DNA of 64,000 nt, taken from contig CAMBXO010000002.1 in the NCBI GenBank assembly GCA_945871915.1, forward strand, positions 1 to 64,000, given 5' to 3'. This document shows, piece after piece, positions 1-7,549 of the stretch. The stretch is from Singulisphaera sp. GP187. Lineage in GTDB: Bacteria; Planctomycetota; Phycisphaerae; Phycisphaerales; SM1A02. The notes beneath the pieces are model-generated. The model was not told the origin of the DNA, did not search any database, and saw only the letters and a list, made by a program, of their open reading frames with translations. A program made the position numbers and the translations under genes. The first letter of the stretch is position 1, and the number at the start of each line of letters is the position of its first letter.

Positions 1-185
1 TCCAAGGCAACATGACTGGTCGCCACGGAAGCACCACCAGCGACAACAGTGGAACCACCTTTAGCGGTGCGATCACGGCAAGTTACAAAGCGAGTCAGTT
101 CTTCACCTTTGCAGCCGTGCCAGCACCTGGAGCCTTCGCACTTCTTGGCTTGGCAGGCATGATGGGCCGTCAGCGCAAGACCTAA
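1..185 (+). CDS. C-terminal end of a secreted protein with a PEP-CTERM-like sorting motif (partial)
   Basis: Only the last 60 codons are in the window; the reading frame enters from upstream and stops with TAA at 183-185. The visible part is Ser/Thr/Gly-rich and then ends in a short hydrophobic helix framed by a PAPGA motif and a basic tail (VPAPGAFALLGLAG, then GRQRKT). This is the tripartite layout of PEP-CTERM-type sorting signals: motif, transmembrane helix, basic tail. A closely similar tail ends the protein at 12047-12706. The protein is therefore probably exported and processed or anchored at the envelope. The function of its main domain cannot be judged because it lies outside the window. 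Confidence 0.75.
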   Translation, partial: QGNMTGRHGSTTSDNSGTTFSGAITASYKASQFFTFAAVPAPGAFALLGLAGMMGRQRKT

Positions 186-212
186 ACTTCGGCTTTCTAT
201 TTCTAACTCTTC

Positions 213-248
213 AGACCGTTGCGCCTATCAAGGGCGCAACGGTCTTTC
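213..248 (+). terminator. Rho-independent terminator-like hairpin
   Basis: A perfect 13-bp stem (213-225 with 233-245) closes a 7-nt loop and starts 27 nt after the stop codon of the preceding sorting-motif gene. The following T-run is short (TTCGC), so termination may be only moderately efficient. Its position between two co-directional genes makes it the likely end of the upstream transcript. Confidence 0.75.
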
Positions 249-291
249 GCTGCGCTAACACATTCAGTCACTCCCGCTAGAACGCGACTCT

Positions 292-1083
292 ATGCTTGGC
301 CGCGTGGCAGATGACCCATCCATGAACGGTGCCGACCAACCTTCAGCGTTGCATCCAACTCCACCACCCAACAAGACGCCCATTCCGTCAGCGGCAACCC
401 CCGCAACCCAACGGGATTGGATTGCAATCTCAGCAGTCTTTGCAAGTTCAACTTCTTTGCTCACCTGCATGCCCTTTCTGAGTGCGGTCGGCGGAGTGTG
501 CGGATTTATTTCGTATCAGAGAGCCCGTGCCCACCATCGTCCAACCCGACTAGCCATGGCTGCACTGATCATCACCGGCGCGTCACTGCTGGTGCAACTA
601 ACGCTTTGGCAAGTGGCGAGTTCTTGGCTTATGCCGGCCATGCATCGCCGCACCGTAGAGGCCGTAACCGCCGCATGTCATGGAGACTGGCAGAAGGCCG
701 TTCCAGACTCAAGCTCTAGTTTGTTGATCACGCCGTTACCGGCACCATCCATGCAAAGCACCACCGACTTTGCCGCAGCACTTCAAAAATCCCACGGAAC
801 ACTGCAATCGGTTTCAGTGCTCAATGAGTCCCTCAGTGGATCCCCAATGAGTCCTGTGATTTCAATGGCCCTCATGCTGCAATTTGAACAAGGCTCGGCA
901 TCTGGATCCGCCAAGGTGCAGTGGGTTCCATCGCACGCAAGCGATGAACAACCATGGATGCCCTCCGTTCGCCTTGTACAACTGGAAGTCAGCCTTGCAG
1001 ACAACGCCACACTGTCGTTGCAACCGGACGCGGCGGACACCGCGCCCAAGCCGCTACCACCGGAGACAGGTGAAACTCCATGA
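292..1083 (+). CDS. Membrane protein, DUF4190-like, first of two tandem paralogs
   Basis: A 263-residue protein of unknown function. A polar N-terminus of about 45 residues precedes two hydrophobic segments (about 45-75 and 80-105) separated by the short basic stretch RARAHHRPTR. This hairpin arrangement resembles DUF4190 and related small membrane domains. The remaining 150 residues are probably extracytoplasmic and contain a region near 150-240 that looks like a small alpha/beta domain. The next gene has the same architecture and overlaps its stop codon by 4 bp (ATGA), so the two are probably co-translated. The start at 292 is the longest; an ATG at 322 is equally plausible and would remove ten residues. 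No catalytic motif was seen. Confidence 0.7.
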   Translation: MLGRVADDPSMNGADQPSALHPTPPPNKTPIPSAATPATQRDWIAISAVFASSTSLLTCMPFLSAVGGVCGFISYQRARAHHRPTRLAMAALIITGASLLVQLTLWQVASSWLMPAMHRRTVEAVTAACHGDWQKAVPDSSSSLLITPLPAPSMQSTTDFAAALQKSHGTLQSVSVLNESLSGSPMSPVISMALMLQFEQGSASGSAKVQWVPSHASDEQPWMPSVRLVQLEVSLADNATLSLQPDAADTAPKPLPPETGETP

Positions 1084-1835
1084 ATCAATCGGACGGCTCT
1101 GAGCAGTGCACATCCGAATCGAATGATGAACCCATCCAGCACACAAGCCGTGCGGCGGTGCTGGCGGCCATGTTTGCACTTCCGGTGTGCTGCCCCCCTA
1201 TGTCGATCGTGGCGTGCATCCTTGGCGGCTTTGCCTACTGGTCTATTGGGCGAACTCCATCGCTCAAAGGCCGATGGCTTGCCATGACCGCCATGGTGGT
1301 GGGCGCGGCCAGTGCCGGGATCATGTCATGGCTTCTGTGGACCAGTGGGCTAGGAACACTGTGGGCCGGCCCCACGCCGCCACTCCACGCGGTTATGCAA
1401 GCATCGCCAGAGCAGATCCGCGAACATTGGGCAGGGCCAGCCACGCTGCTGAGCGAGAGCCAATTGAAAACCTGTGCGACTGCTTTGCACAATCGCTACG
1501 GAGATTTTCACTCGGCACATCCAAGCTTGACTCGCACCACGCCTCTGGCCCAAGCCTCCAGAAATCCCGTGGTGACCATTCCGATTTCAATCACTTTTTC
1601 AAACAACATCATCGAAGCGGACCTTGGCTTGCAACGATTCGACGAACTCTCAGGCCAGGTGGTCATGAAATGGCGTGTGCTGAGGGTCATGGATGCCACC
1701 AATGGGGACTTCGTTTTTCCTCCGGGTGAGCCGCCGCCGCCGGCTTTGGATTCACCCACCAATTCACCGCAGAGTCAGTCCGCTCCTGCAGCGCTGCCCC
1801 CACCACAATCCACTTCTCCGCCGTCGGCTGGGTAG
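1080..1835 (+). CDS. Membrane protein, DUF4190-like, second of two tandem paralogs
   Basis: A 251-residue protein with the same plan as its upstream neighbour: a polar N-terminus, two membrane segments (about 23-52 and 62-88) split by a basic turn (GRTPSLKGR), then a soluble domain of about 120 residues and a Pro/Gln/Ser-rich tail. The two genes are probably an old tandem duplication; similarity is clearer in the membrane hairpin than in the soluble part. The start overlaps the upstream stop (ATGA at 1080-1083). It lies 13 bp upstream of an ABC ATPase gene, so the proteins might work with that ATPase, but they do not resemble MlaE permeases. The function is unknown. Confidence 0.7.
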   Translation: MNQSDGSEQCTSESNDEPIQHTSRAAVLAAMFALPVCCPPMSIVACILGGFAYWSIGRTPSLKGRWLAMTAMVVGAASAGIMSWLLWTSGLGTLWAGPTPPLHAVMQASPEQIREHWAGPATLLSESQLKTCATALHNRYGDFHSAHPSLTRTTPLAQASRNPVVTIPISITFSNNIIEADLGLQRFDELSGQVVMKWRVLRVMDATNGDFVFPPGEPPPPALDSPTNSPQSQSAPAALPPPQSTSPPSAG

Positions 1836-1848
1836 GTAATCTCACGAT

Positions 1849-2724
1849 ATGGGTAACGCCATCGAAGTTCGCAATCTGGTGCGTGTGTTTGGAACTCAAA
1901 CGGTTCTTGACGGCATCAACTTGGACATTCAAGAGGGCGAGACCATGGTCATCATGGGAGGGTCGGGTTGCGGCAAGAGCACTCTGCTGCGGCATTTGAT
2001 CGGAAGCCTCAAGCCCACTTCTGGCGCGATCAGTCTTTTCGGCCACGACCTTGGCACGCTTGACGAAGCCGGTCTGGACCGAGTCCGCGGCTATTTCGGA
2101 ATTCTCTTTCAATCCGGTGCGCTCTTTAACAGCATGACGATTGCAGAGAATGTTGCCCTTCCGCTTCGCGAGCACACCGAACTGGATAGCCACATCATTG
2201 ACATTCAGGTGAAGATCAAACTTGAACTCGTGGGCTTACGCGAACACGCCGACAAATTGCCCTCCCAAATTTCTGGCGGCATGAAAAAACGAGCGGGGCT
2301 GGCTCGAGCCTTGGCTCTTGATCCACGCATTCTGTTTTATGACGAGCCCAGCGCCGGACTCGACCCGGTGACCAGTGCAGAGATCGATCAATTGATGCTA
2401 GATCTCACTCGAAAACTTGGCGTCACCAGTGTGGTGGTGACGCACGAAATGGATAGCGCCTTTACGATCGCTGACCGCATGGTGATGCTGGACAAGGGTC
2501 GCGCCTTGCGGGTCGACACGCGTGCTGCGTTTGACGCGCTTCGCAAGACCACAGAAACCGAAGCCACGCAACTCAGCGAGACGGACCGTTTGATTCGACA
2601 GTTCCTTCGAGGCGATGCCCAAGGCCCCATCACCGAACGAAAGGCCGCGACCAATTACGCTGACGACTTGCTGATGACGGGCCAAACAGTCTCTCGCATT
2701 GCGGCCATCACCCCTTCGCGATGA
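1849..2724 (+). CDS. ABC transporter ATP-binding protein, MlaF/Ttg2A-like
   Basis: A 291-residue ATPase of the type that powers phospholipid or organic-solvent (Mla/Ttg2) transport across the envelope. Walker A is at residues 37-45 (GGSGCGKST). The signature ISGGMKKRAGLARAL has the Met-Lys-Lys-Arg variant characteristic of MlaF proteins rather than sugar or peptide importers. Walker B and D-loop are FYDEPSAGLDP, followed by the switch His in VTHEM. The family is usually about 260-280 residues, so it is full length. No mlaE or mlaD gene is adjacent; the neighbours are two DUF4190-like membrane proteins and murD, whose start overlaps the stop here (ATGA). Partners are therefore elsewhere in the genome or are the unusual neighbours. 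Confidence 0.85.
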   Translation: MGNAIEVRNLVRVFGTQTVLDGINLDIQEGETMVIMGGSGCGKSTLLRHLIGSLKPTSGAISLFGHDLGTLDEAGLDRVRGYFGILFQSGALFNSMTIAENVALPLREHTELDSHIIDIQVKIKLELVGLREHADKLPSQISGGMKKRAGLARALALDPRILFYDEPSAGLDPVTSAEIDQLMLDLTRKLGVTSVVVTHEMDSAFTIADRMVMLDKGRALRVDTRAAFDALRKTTETEATQLSETDRLIRQFLRGDAQGPITERKAATNYADDLLMTGQTVSRIAAITPSR

Positions 2725-4091
2725 ACGATCACTTTCGGAACACGGTGTCCGGCCGCCGTTGTCTGGTGATGGGCCTCGGTTCGTTTGGCGGTGGGCTTGG
2801 AGTGACACGCTCGCTGGTCGCCGCAGGTGCCAAACACATTGTGGTCACCGACCTTGCACATGCAGAAAAACTCGCGGCCTCACTCCAAGCACTGCAGCCA
2901 CACATTCAGGCGGGCCGCGTCTCGTTACAACTGGGGGAACACCGCGAAGCCGACTTTCGAAATGCGGAAGTAGTGATTGCCAATCCCGCGGTTCCTCAGC
3001 CGTGGAAAAATCCCCTGCTGCTCGCTGCTCGCGCCTCAGGTGCGTTGGTCACCACTGAAATTCGACTCGCACTCGACGGCCTTCCCTCCTCGCGCGTGAT
3101 CGGTGTCACTGGAAGCGCCGGAAAAAGCACCACCAGCGCCATGATCACCCACATCCTGAATGGGCAAGGCACCACCGCAACGCTTGCAGGAAATATCGGC
3201 GGAAGCCTGCTTGAGAATCCACCCACACTTGGCTCAAAGGATTGGCTGGTTGCGGAATTGTCCAGCGCCATGCTCTGGTGGCTCGGCGGGGCTTTGAGTG
3301 ATCAGCCGTGGCTGCCCCGAATTGGCGTGCTCACCAATCTTGCTGACAATCACATCGATTGGCATGGCGATGCGAATCATTACAGCCAGAGTAAGTCGTG
3401 CATCCGTGGCGCTGGTCAAAGTGTCTTCCTGACTCGATTTGAAAACGATGATGCTCTTGCCGCTCGCAAGTTTGCCGCATTGCCAGCGGGAGCGTGGTGG
3501 AACAACTCCACGCTTGACCCAACGATGGAATCACAACCAGATCTTGCATGCCAGTGCAATCTTCCAGGCGTGCACAATCAACGCAACGCTTTGCTTGCCA
3601 TGCAGGTCGCCGCCGCCGCACTTCGCCTTGACGGCGTGACCCCCAACGCTTCGGAACTCAGCGAGCGACTCGCAGACTTTCGCGGACTACCGCACCGACT
3701 CGCTTTGGTGCATTCCGCAAACGATGTTCGATGGTTTGATGACAGCAAGGCCACCACCCCTGAAGCAACTCTGCTTGCCGTCGCCAGTTTTCCCGACGCA
3801 ACTCGCATTCACCTGATTGCTGGGGGTTCCGACAAGGGTTCTGATCTCTCTGGAATTGCCTCGCTTGCCCCGCATTTGGCCGGGCTCTATGCCATCGGCA
3901 CCACCGCACCGTCGCTTCTGCGACATGGCGGCCATCACTGCGGCACACTCGAGATGGCTGCTCAAACCATCGTTGCAGCATTGAAGCCTGGCGATGTTGT
4001 GCTGCTGTCGCCCGGGTGTGCAAGCTTTGATCAATTTGGCAACTATCAGGAACGGGGCAATCGATTCGCGGCGCTTGCTCGCACGCGGTAG
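2721..4091 (+). CDS. murD: UDP-N-acetylmuramoylalanine--D-glutamate ligase
   Basis: MurD adds D-glutamate to UDP-MurNAc-L-alanine in the cytoplasmic stage of peptidoglycan synthesis, with ATP hydrolysis. The 456 residues fit the family (about 440-460). An N-terminal Rossmann-like domain (residues 14-95, GLGSFGGGLGVTRSL) is followed by the Mur ligase ATP loop GVTGSAGKST at about 128-137, the central motif with HIDWHGDANHY, and the C-terminal domain with DDSKATTPEAT and LIAGGSDKGSD. The second of these motifs is typical of MurD. It overlaps the ATPase gene by 4 bp. The gene is outside any recognisable dcw cluster. Its presence argues that this organism makes peptidoglycan. Confidence 0.93.
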   Translation: MNDHFRNTVSGRRCLVMGLGSFGGGLGVTRSLVAAGAKHIVVTDLAHAEKLAASLQALQPHIQAGRVSLQLGEHREADFRNAEVVIANPAVPQPWKNPLLLAARASGALVTTEIRLALDGLPSSRVIGVTGSAGKSTTSAMITHILNGQGTTATLAGNIGGSLLENPPTLGSKDWLVAELSSAMLWWLGGALSDQPWLPRIGVLTNLADNHIDWHGDANHYSQSKSCIRGAGQSVFLTRFENDDALAARKFAALPAGAWWNNSTLDPTMESQPDLACQCNLPGVHNQRNALLAMQVAAAALRLDGVTPNASELSERLADFRGLPHRLALVHSANDVRWFDDSKATTPEATLLAVASFPDATRIHLIAGGSDKGSDLSGIASLAPHLAGLYAIGTTAPSLLRHGGHHCGTLEMAAQTIVAALKPGDVVLLSPGCASFDQFGNYQERGNRFAALARTR

Positions 4092-4104
4092 CATTCCGCT
4101 CACT

Positions 4105-4599
4105 ATGAGGCAGGGCCGCATCCTTTCACTTTTCATGTTTTCAATCGCAACTCTTGCCGGTTGCTATGCCCCCGATGGTGGCTTTATGGCAACCAGCGGT
4201 CGAGGCTTTGTCTATCAAAGCACCAGCATGCGGCCACTCACCGTGAGTGTGGTGGACACCAGAACCGAGGAAGCCTTCTTCACCATGGAGCTCCCGCCGG
4301 GCAAGCAGTTGACGTTTAATTTTCTTGAAGGCGGTGGAGACGACCCCGCTTATACACCAGATCGAATGGTGTATGCCATCTGGGACAACGGAACAGTGGC
4401 GGGTCACTTGGATAATCAAATGACGTGCCCACCTGCATCATGCAGGCGAATTGACTTAGAAATTCGAAAGTCACCCGTGTGGCCAGAGCCAGATCCCGCG
4501 GTTCGATTGCGCACGGATCAGACCGCCGATCGGCCTTCGTATGCAACGGATCAGGGTGGCCCCATTCCTGATGCCAAGAGCAAGAAGTACGACAACTGA
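4105..4599 (+). CDS. Putative lipoprotein of unknown function
   Basis: A 164-residue protein starting at the ATG at 4105, 13 bp after murD. It has a short basic N-terminus, a hydrophobic core and the lipobox TLAGC, with the likely lipidated cysteine at residue 19. The frame is open upstream into murD, but only this start gives a proper lipoprotein signal peptide. The mature part has a beta-rich segment (STSMRPLTVSVVDTRTEEAFF) that recalls small envelope lipoproteins which bind cell-wall or membrane material. It also holds two cysteines near TCPPASC and a polar tail. No family was recognised. It is probably co-transcribed with murD and ispF. Confidence 0.72.
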   Translation: MRQGRILSLFMFSIATLAGCYAPDGGFMATSGRGFVYQSTSMRPLTVSVVDTRTEEAFFTMELPPGKQLTFNFLEGGGDDPAYTPDRMVYAIWDNGTVAGHLDNQMTCPPASCRRIDLEIRKSPVWPEPDPAVRLRTDQTADRPSYATDQGGPIPDAKSKKYDN

Positions 4600-4601
4600 T
4601 C

Positions 4602-5096
4602 GTGCATCGCATCGGACACGGCTACGACCTGCATCGACTTGAGCCGCTCGCCCCGCAGGGATGTGGACGAACATTTGTGCTTGGCGGAGTGCAGGTGCCG
4701 AACGATCGAGGGCCTGTGAGCCACTCAGATGGCGATGCACTGTTGCATGCTGTCACCGACGCCATTCTTGGGGCGTTAGGTCAACCCGACATTGGCCAAC
4801 TCTTTCCAGATACCGACGAAACCTGGCGGGGCAAAGAGAGTTCGCACTTTCTCAGTGAAGCCGCACGCCGAATGCGTGAAGCCACAATGGAAATTGAAAA
4901 CCTTGACGCGACCATCATTTGCGAGCGACCCAAGATCAGTGCACACAAGGCCGCTATGCGGAGCAATCTCGCTCGACTGCTGGGGTGTCCAGAATCGTGT
5001 GTCAACCTCAAGGGCAAGACCCATGAAAAAGTGGACGCCGTCGGCGAAGGACGAGCAATCGAAGTGCATGCGGTTGTGCTGCTCCGGAAAACCTAA
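4602..5096 (+). CDS. ispF: 2-C-methyl-D-erythritol 2,4-cyclodiphosphate synthase
   Basis: IspF converts CDP-ME-2-phosphate to MEcPP with release of CMP, the fifth step of the MEP isoprenoid pathway. The 164 residues match the family. The N-terminal metal-binding motif GHGYDLHRL (residues 5-13), the SHSDGDALLHAVTDAILGA motif and the later substrate-binding DxDE element (FPDTDETW) are present, and the C-terminus contains KGKTHEKVDAVGEGRAIE. Translation starts at a GTG two bases after the lipoprotein stop codon. The other MEP genes are not nearby. The assignment is firm from the conserved motifs. Confidence 0.95.
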   Translation: MHRIGHGYDLHRLEPLAPQGCGRTFVLGGVQVPNDRGPVSHSDGDALLHAVTDAILGALGQPDIGQLFPDTDETWRGKESSHFLSEAARRMREATMEIENLDATIICERPKISAHKAAMRSNLARLLGCPESCVNLKGKTHEKVDAVGEGRAIEVHAVVLLRKT

Positions 5097-5134
5097 ATCG
5101 TCACGGGTGTGCTGGGTGTTTCGGTGGTTTTCGA

Positions 5135-5140
5135 TACACT
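5135..5140 (+). promoter_or_regulatory. Possible -10 box just before the 5147 start codon
   Basis: TACACT ends 6 nt before the ATG at 5147, so a transcript starting at the usual distance would have essentially no leader. The same TACACT hexamer forms the -10 of the rpsO promoter at 55620. No convincing -35 hexamer was found, so this is a weak call. Confidence 0.35.
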
Positions 5141-5146
5141 CGCCGC

Positions 5147-6280
5147 ATGCGAGCGGTCGTCACAGGACAAGTTGGCGTTGAAAAGAAGCCCTATCTCAAG
5201 GCCGTTGCTGACATGGCCGGCGAACGAGGGGATTCGATTGAGGTGTTCAATGTCGGCGACTTGATGTATGCCGAGGCCCCCGAAGTGCGGGCCGGGCGGA
5301 TTCTAGATCTTCCACTCAGTCGGCTGGCCAGTCTTCGACGAGCGGCTTTCAAAGACATCATTGCCTCCACCACTCCTGCCGAAGAGCATCCCCATGTCAT
5401 TGTGAATACGCACGCGACTTTTCGCTGGCGGCATGGTCTCTTTGCTGCATTTGACTTTGATTTGCTTCGAAGGCTCAAGCCCGACATGTTCATCTGCATG
5501 GTGGACAACATCGAAGTGGTGCACCATCGACTGCATGCCGAGCATGACCTTGATGCCACGCTCAAGGACTGCATGGTGTGGCGAGAAGAAGAGATTCTGG
5601 CAAGCGAATTGGTCGCGCAGGCCATCGGTTGCCCCGGCGGATTCTTTATTTTGAGCCGCGGTAGACAAGTCGACACCACCGAAACTGCTCTACGACTTAT
5701 CACACGACCGGACATGCGAAAGGTGTATCCAAGTTTCCCCATGAGCCATGTCATGGACATGCCCGACGTGCTGGCTGAGATCGATCATTTCCGCGCGGAA
5801 CTCGCCAAGCACTTCATTACTTTTGATCCCGGCGATGTGGATGAAAAATTACTGCTCGACAATGCTCTGGCTGCCGCTCGCGACGGAAAAGATTTCATTG
5901 AGGTCAAAGCACACAGTTTCGGCGGGCGCAAAGCCGGGCCGCCGCTGCGAGTGAGTGTGAAGCAGGTGCTCGACATCGCAGGAGATGTGGACGGACAAAT
6001 TTACATGCGGGATTTCCGTCTGATTGATCAAAGCGACATGATTGTCAGCTTGGTGCCCGAATTGCCGGGTGGAATTCCGGGGCTCAGTAGCGGCGTCGAG
6101 CGTGAACTGCAGCACGCATTCGAACACGCCAAGGAGGTGTATGTCGTTTGGAAGCCCAAGAAGAATCCAAGTCCGTTCATCACGGAAACGGCCACCAAGA
6201 TTTTCCCGACGGTGGATAAGGCTCTGGCCTTCTTTGATGCACAGGGCATGCTTGGAACCAAGAATCTCTTTGGACATTAA
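5147..6280 (+). CDS. Two-domain protein: degenerate P-loop nucleotide-kinase-like plus nucleoside 2-deoxyribosyltransferase-like
   Basis: A 377-residue cytoplasmic protein. The N-terminus (TGQVGVEKK, residues 6-14) sits where a Walker A loop sits in adenylate-kinase-like proteins, but it has Glu-Lys-Lys in place of the usual GKT/S. The following 200 residues keep a kinase-like alternation of hydrophobic strands (HVIVNTHATFRW, MFICMVDNIE) and a histidine-rich HHRLHAEHD element. Residues 285-362 resemble the nucleoside 2-deoxyribosyltransferase fold: YMRDFRLIDQSDMIVSLVPE, then SSGVERELQHAFEHAKEVYVV, with Glu318 or Glu320 where the catalytic Glu would lie. The likely theme is nucleotide or nucleoside handling or sensing. 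The reaction is unknown. It follows ispF by 50 bp and may have its own promoter. Confidence 0.6.
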   Translation: MRAVVTGQVGVEKKPYLKAVADMAGERGDSIEVFNVGDLMYAEAPEVRAGRILDLPLSRLASLRRAAFKDIIASTTPAEEHPHVIVNTHATFRWRHGLFAAFDFDLLRRLKPDMFICMVDNIEVVHHRLHAEHDLDATLKDCMVWREEEILASELVAQAIGCPGGFFILSRGRQVDTTETALRLITRPDMRKVYPSFPMSHVMDMPDVLAEIDHFRAELAKHFITFDPGDVDEKLLLDNALAAARDGKDFIEVKAHSFGGRKAGPPLRVSVKQVLDIAGDVDGQIYMRDFRLIDQSDMIVSLVPELPGGIPGLSSGVERELQHAFEHAKEVYVVWKPKKNPSPFITETATKIFPTVDKALAFFDAQGMLGTKNLFGH

Positions 6281-6364
6281 TACGACACCCCACGTGCCTG
6301 AACACATGAGTTCAGACCGCCTTTCCTTGCAACCCTCCTGCGTAGTGATTCGGACACATTCATA

Positions 6365-7384
6365 ATGCACTACACAGTCCAGCTTCGACAATTGCGCCGC
6401 GTACACAACGGCTTCACGCTCATCGAGCTCCTTGTTGTGGTGGCCATCATTTCATTGCTGCTGGGCATTCTGATTGTGGCGATTGGTGGCATGCAAACCG
6501 CGTCCCGCAACACCAAAGACAAGAGCATGCTCCGAGTTCTTGCCTCGGCGGCAATCGCGTATTCGGCAAGCAATAAGGGGCGGCTTCCAAGTCCTAGGAC
6601 AGAGACGCCGGCGAATTGGAGCGTGTTGCCCGCACGCCCCTCGGATTGTTCCGGCGGCGGTTCCATTCGGACGGATGCCCTGAACGATTCCAAGTATCGA
6701 GGCTGGGTCACCGCCAACAATACCGATGCACCAAATTCGATGAATAGTTGCAACGAATTGCCCTTAGCACTCGAGGCGGGTTCATTGTTTCCCTATGTCG
6801 ACAACATCAATGCGTATTTAAGCCCGATGGATTCCAGCAACCGAATCCGGAGTTACTCCATGAATGGATGGGTTGGTGTGCTGTATGCCGATGACTTTCC
6901 GCAGGTGCTGGATCTCTTCAAGGGCGGCAAGTTTTCTTCCGCATGCAACCTCGCCTTTGACACCCGCACTGCAAGCCGCATCAAACAGCCGACCAATACA
7001 TTTTTGTTTATGCCAGACAACGATCCATTCGGACTTACCGCGGGTTGTGGCGGCGGAGGCTGGAACAATTCCGGCCTCTGTTTCAATCCCGATCCCGAAA
7101 CGAAGGACATCATTCTTGATGTGCCAGGCGTGTATTCACCAAAGCAAGCATCCGTGAATTACGCAGCAGTCGATGGCAGCACCAGCGAAGTTGCGATCTC
7201 CAGTGAAGATCTGAAATCCGGAAAGATTCGAGAACAGATGATGGCCATGCGGGCTGCCAATCCCTACAGCACAATTGCTTCACCAAGTAATGCCGAGGAC
7301 AGTTATGGTTCCGACGCCAAGATCCTCCGTGACTTGATCCTTCCGGGACTCATTCCGACCACCGCTCAACGGGTAACCCCATAA
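6365..7384 (+). CDS. Type IV pilin-like / type II secretion pseudopilin
   Basis: A 339-residue protein with a short basic leader and the class III cleavage/methylation signal [20 protein letters not shown] at residues 17-36. The prepilin peptidase would cut after Gly17 and methylate Phe18. The helix continues as in pseudopilins, followed by a large globular domain with several Cys and Gly-rich loops. Such large (300-350 residue) pseudopilins are numerous in Planctomycetota, and most have no assigned partner. Two further members lie in tandem at 45782-47938. It sits directly upstream of the secreted GH13 pair; a link to a secretion machine for them is possible but unproven. No other secretion gene is near. 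Confidence 0.85.
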   Translation: MHYTVQLRQLRRVHNGFTLIELLVVVAIISLLLGILIVAIGGMQTASRNTKDKSMLRVLASAAIAYSASNKGRLPSPRTETPANWSVLPARPSDCSGGGSIRTDALNDSKYRGWVTANNTDAPNSMNSCNELPLALEAGSLFPYVDNINAYLSPMDSSNRIRSYSMNGWVGVLYADDFPQVLDLFKGGKFSSACNLAFDTRTASRIKQPTNTFLFMPDNDPFGLTAGCGGGGWNNSGLCFNPDPETKDIILDVPGVYSPKQASVNYAAVDGSTSEVAISSEDLKSGKIREQMMAMRAANPYSTIASPSNAEDSYGSDAKILRDLILPGLIPTTAQRVTP

Positions 7385-7549
7385 CGATCTCACTTCGTTC
7401 TTAAGCAGTTTTGCCAGCGTGGGAGTCCGAATACCACTCGTTCGGCATGTCCAGTGGATTGGACAACCAGAAAAAGTCTCAGAACAACGAAATTTGAATT
7501 GTTTTATCTATCCCTGCCCTCAGTTTTGGTGCAAACTAGATGTACCTCG

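Noticed and set aside
1849-2724. A complete Mla phospholipid transport operon
   Set aside because: Only the ATPase resembles an Mla component; the neighbours are not MlaE, MlaD, MlaC or MlaB.
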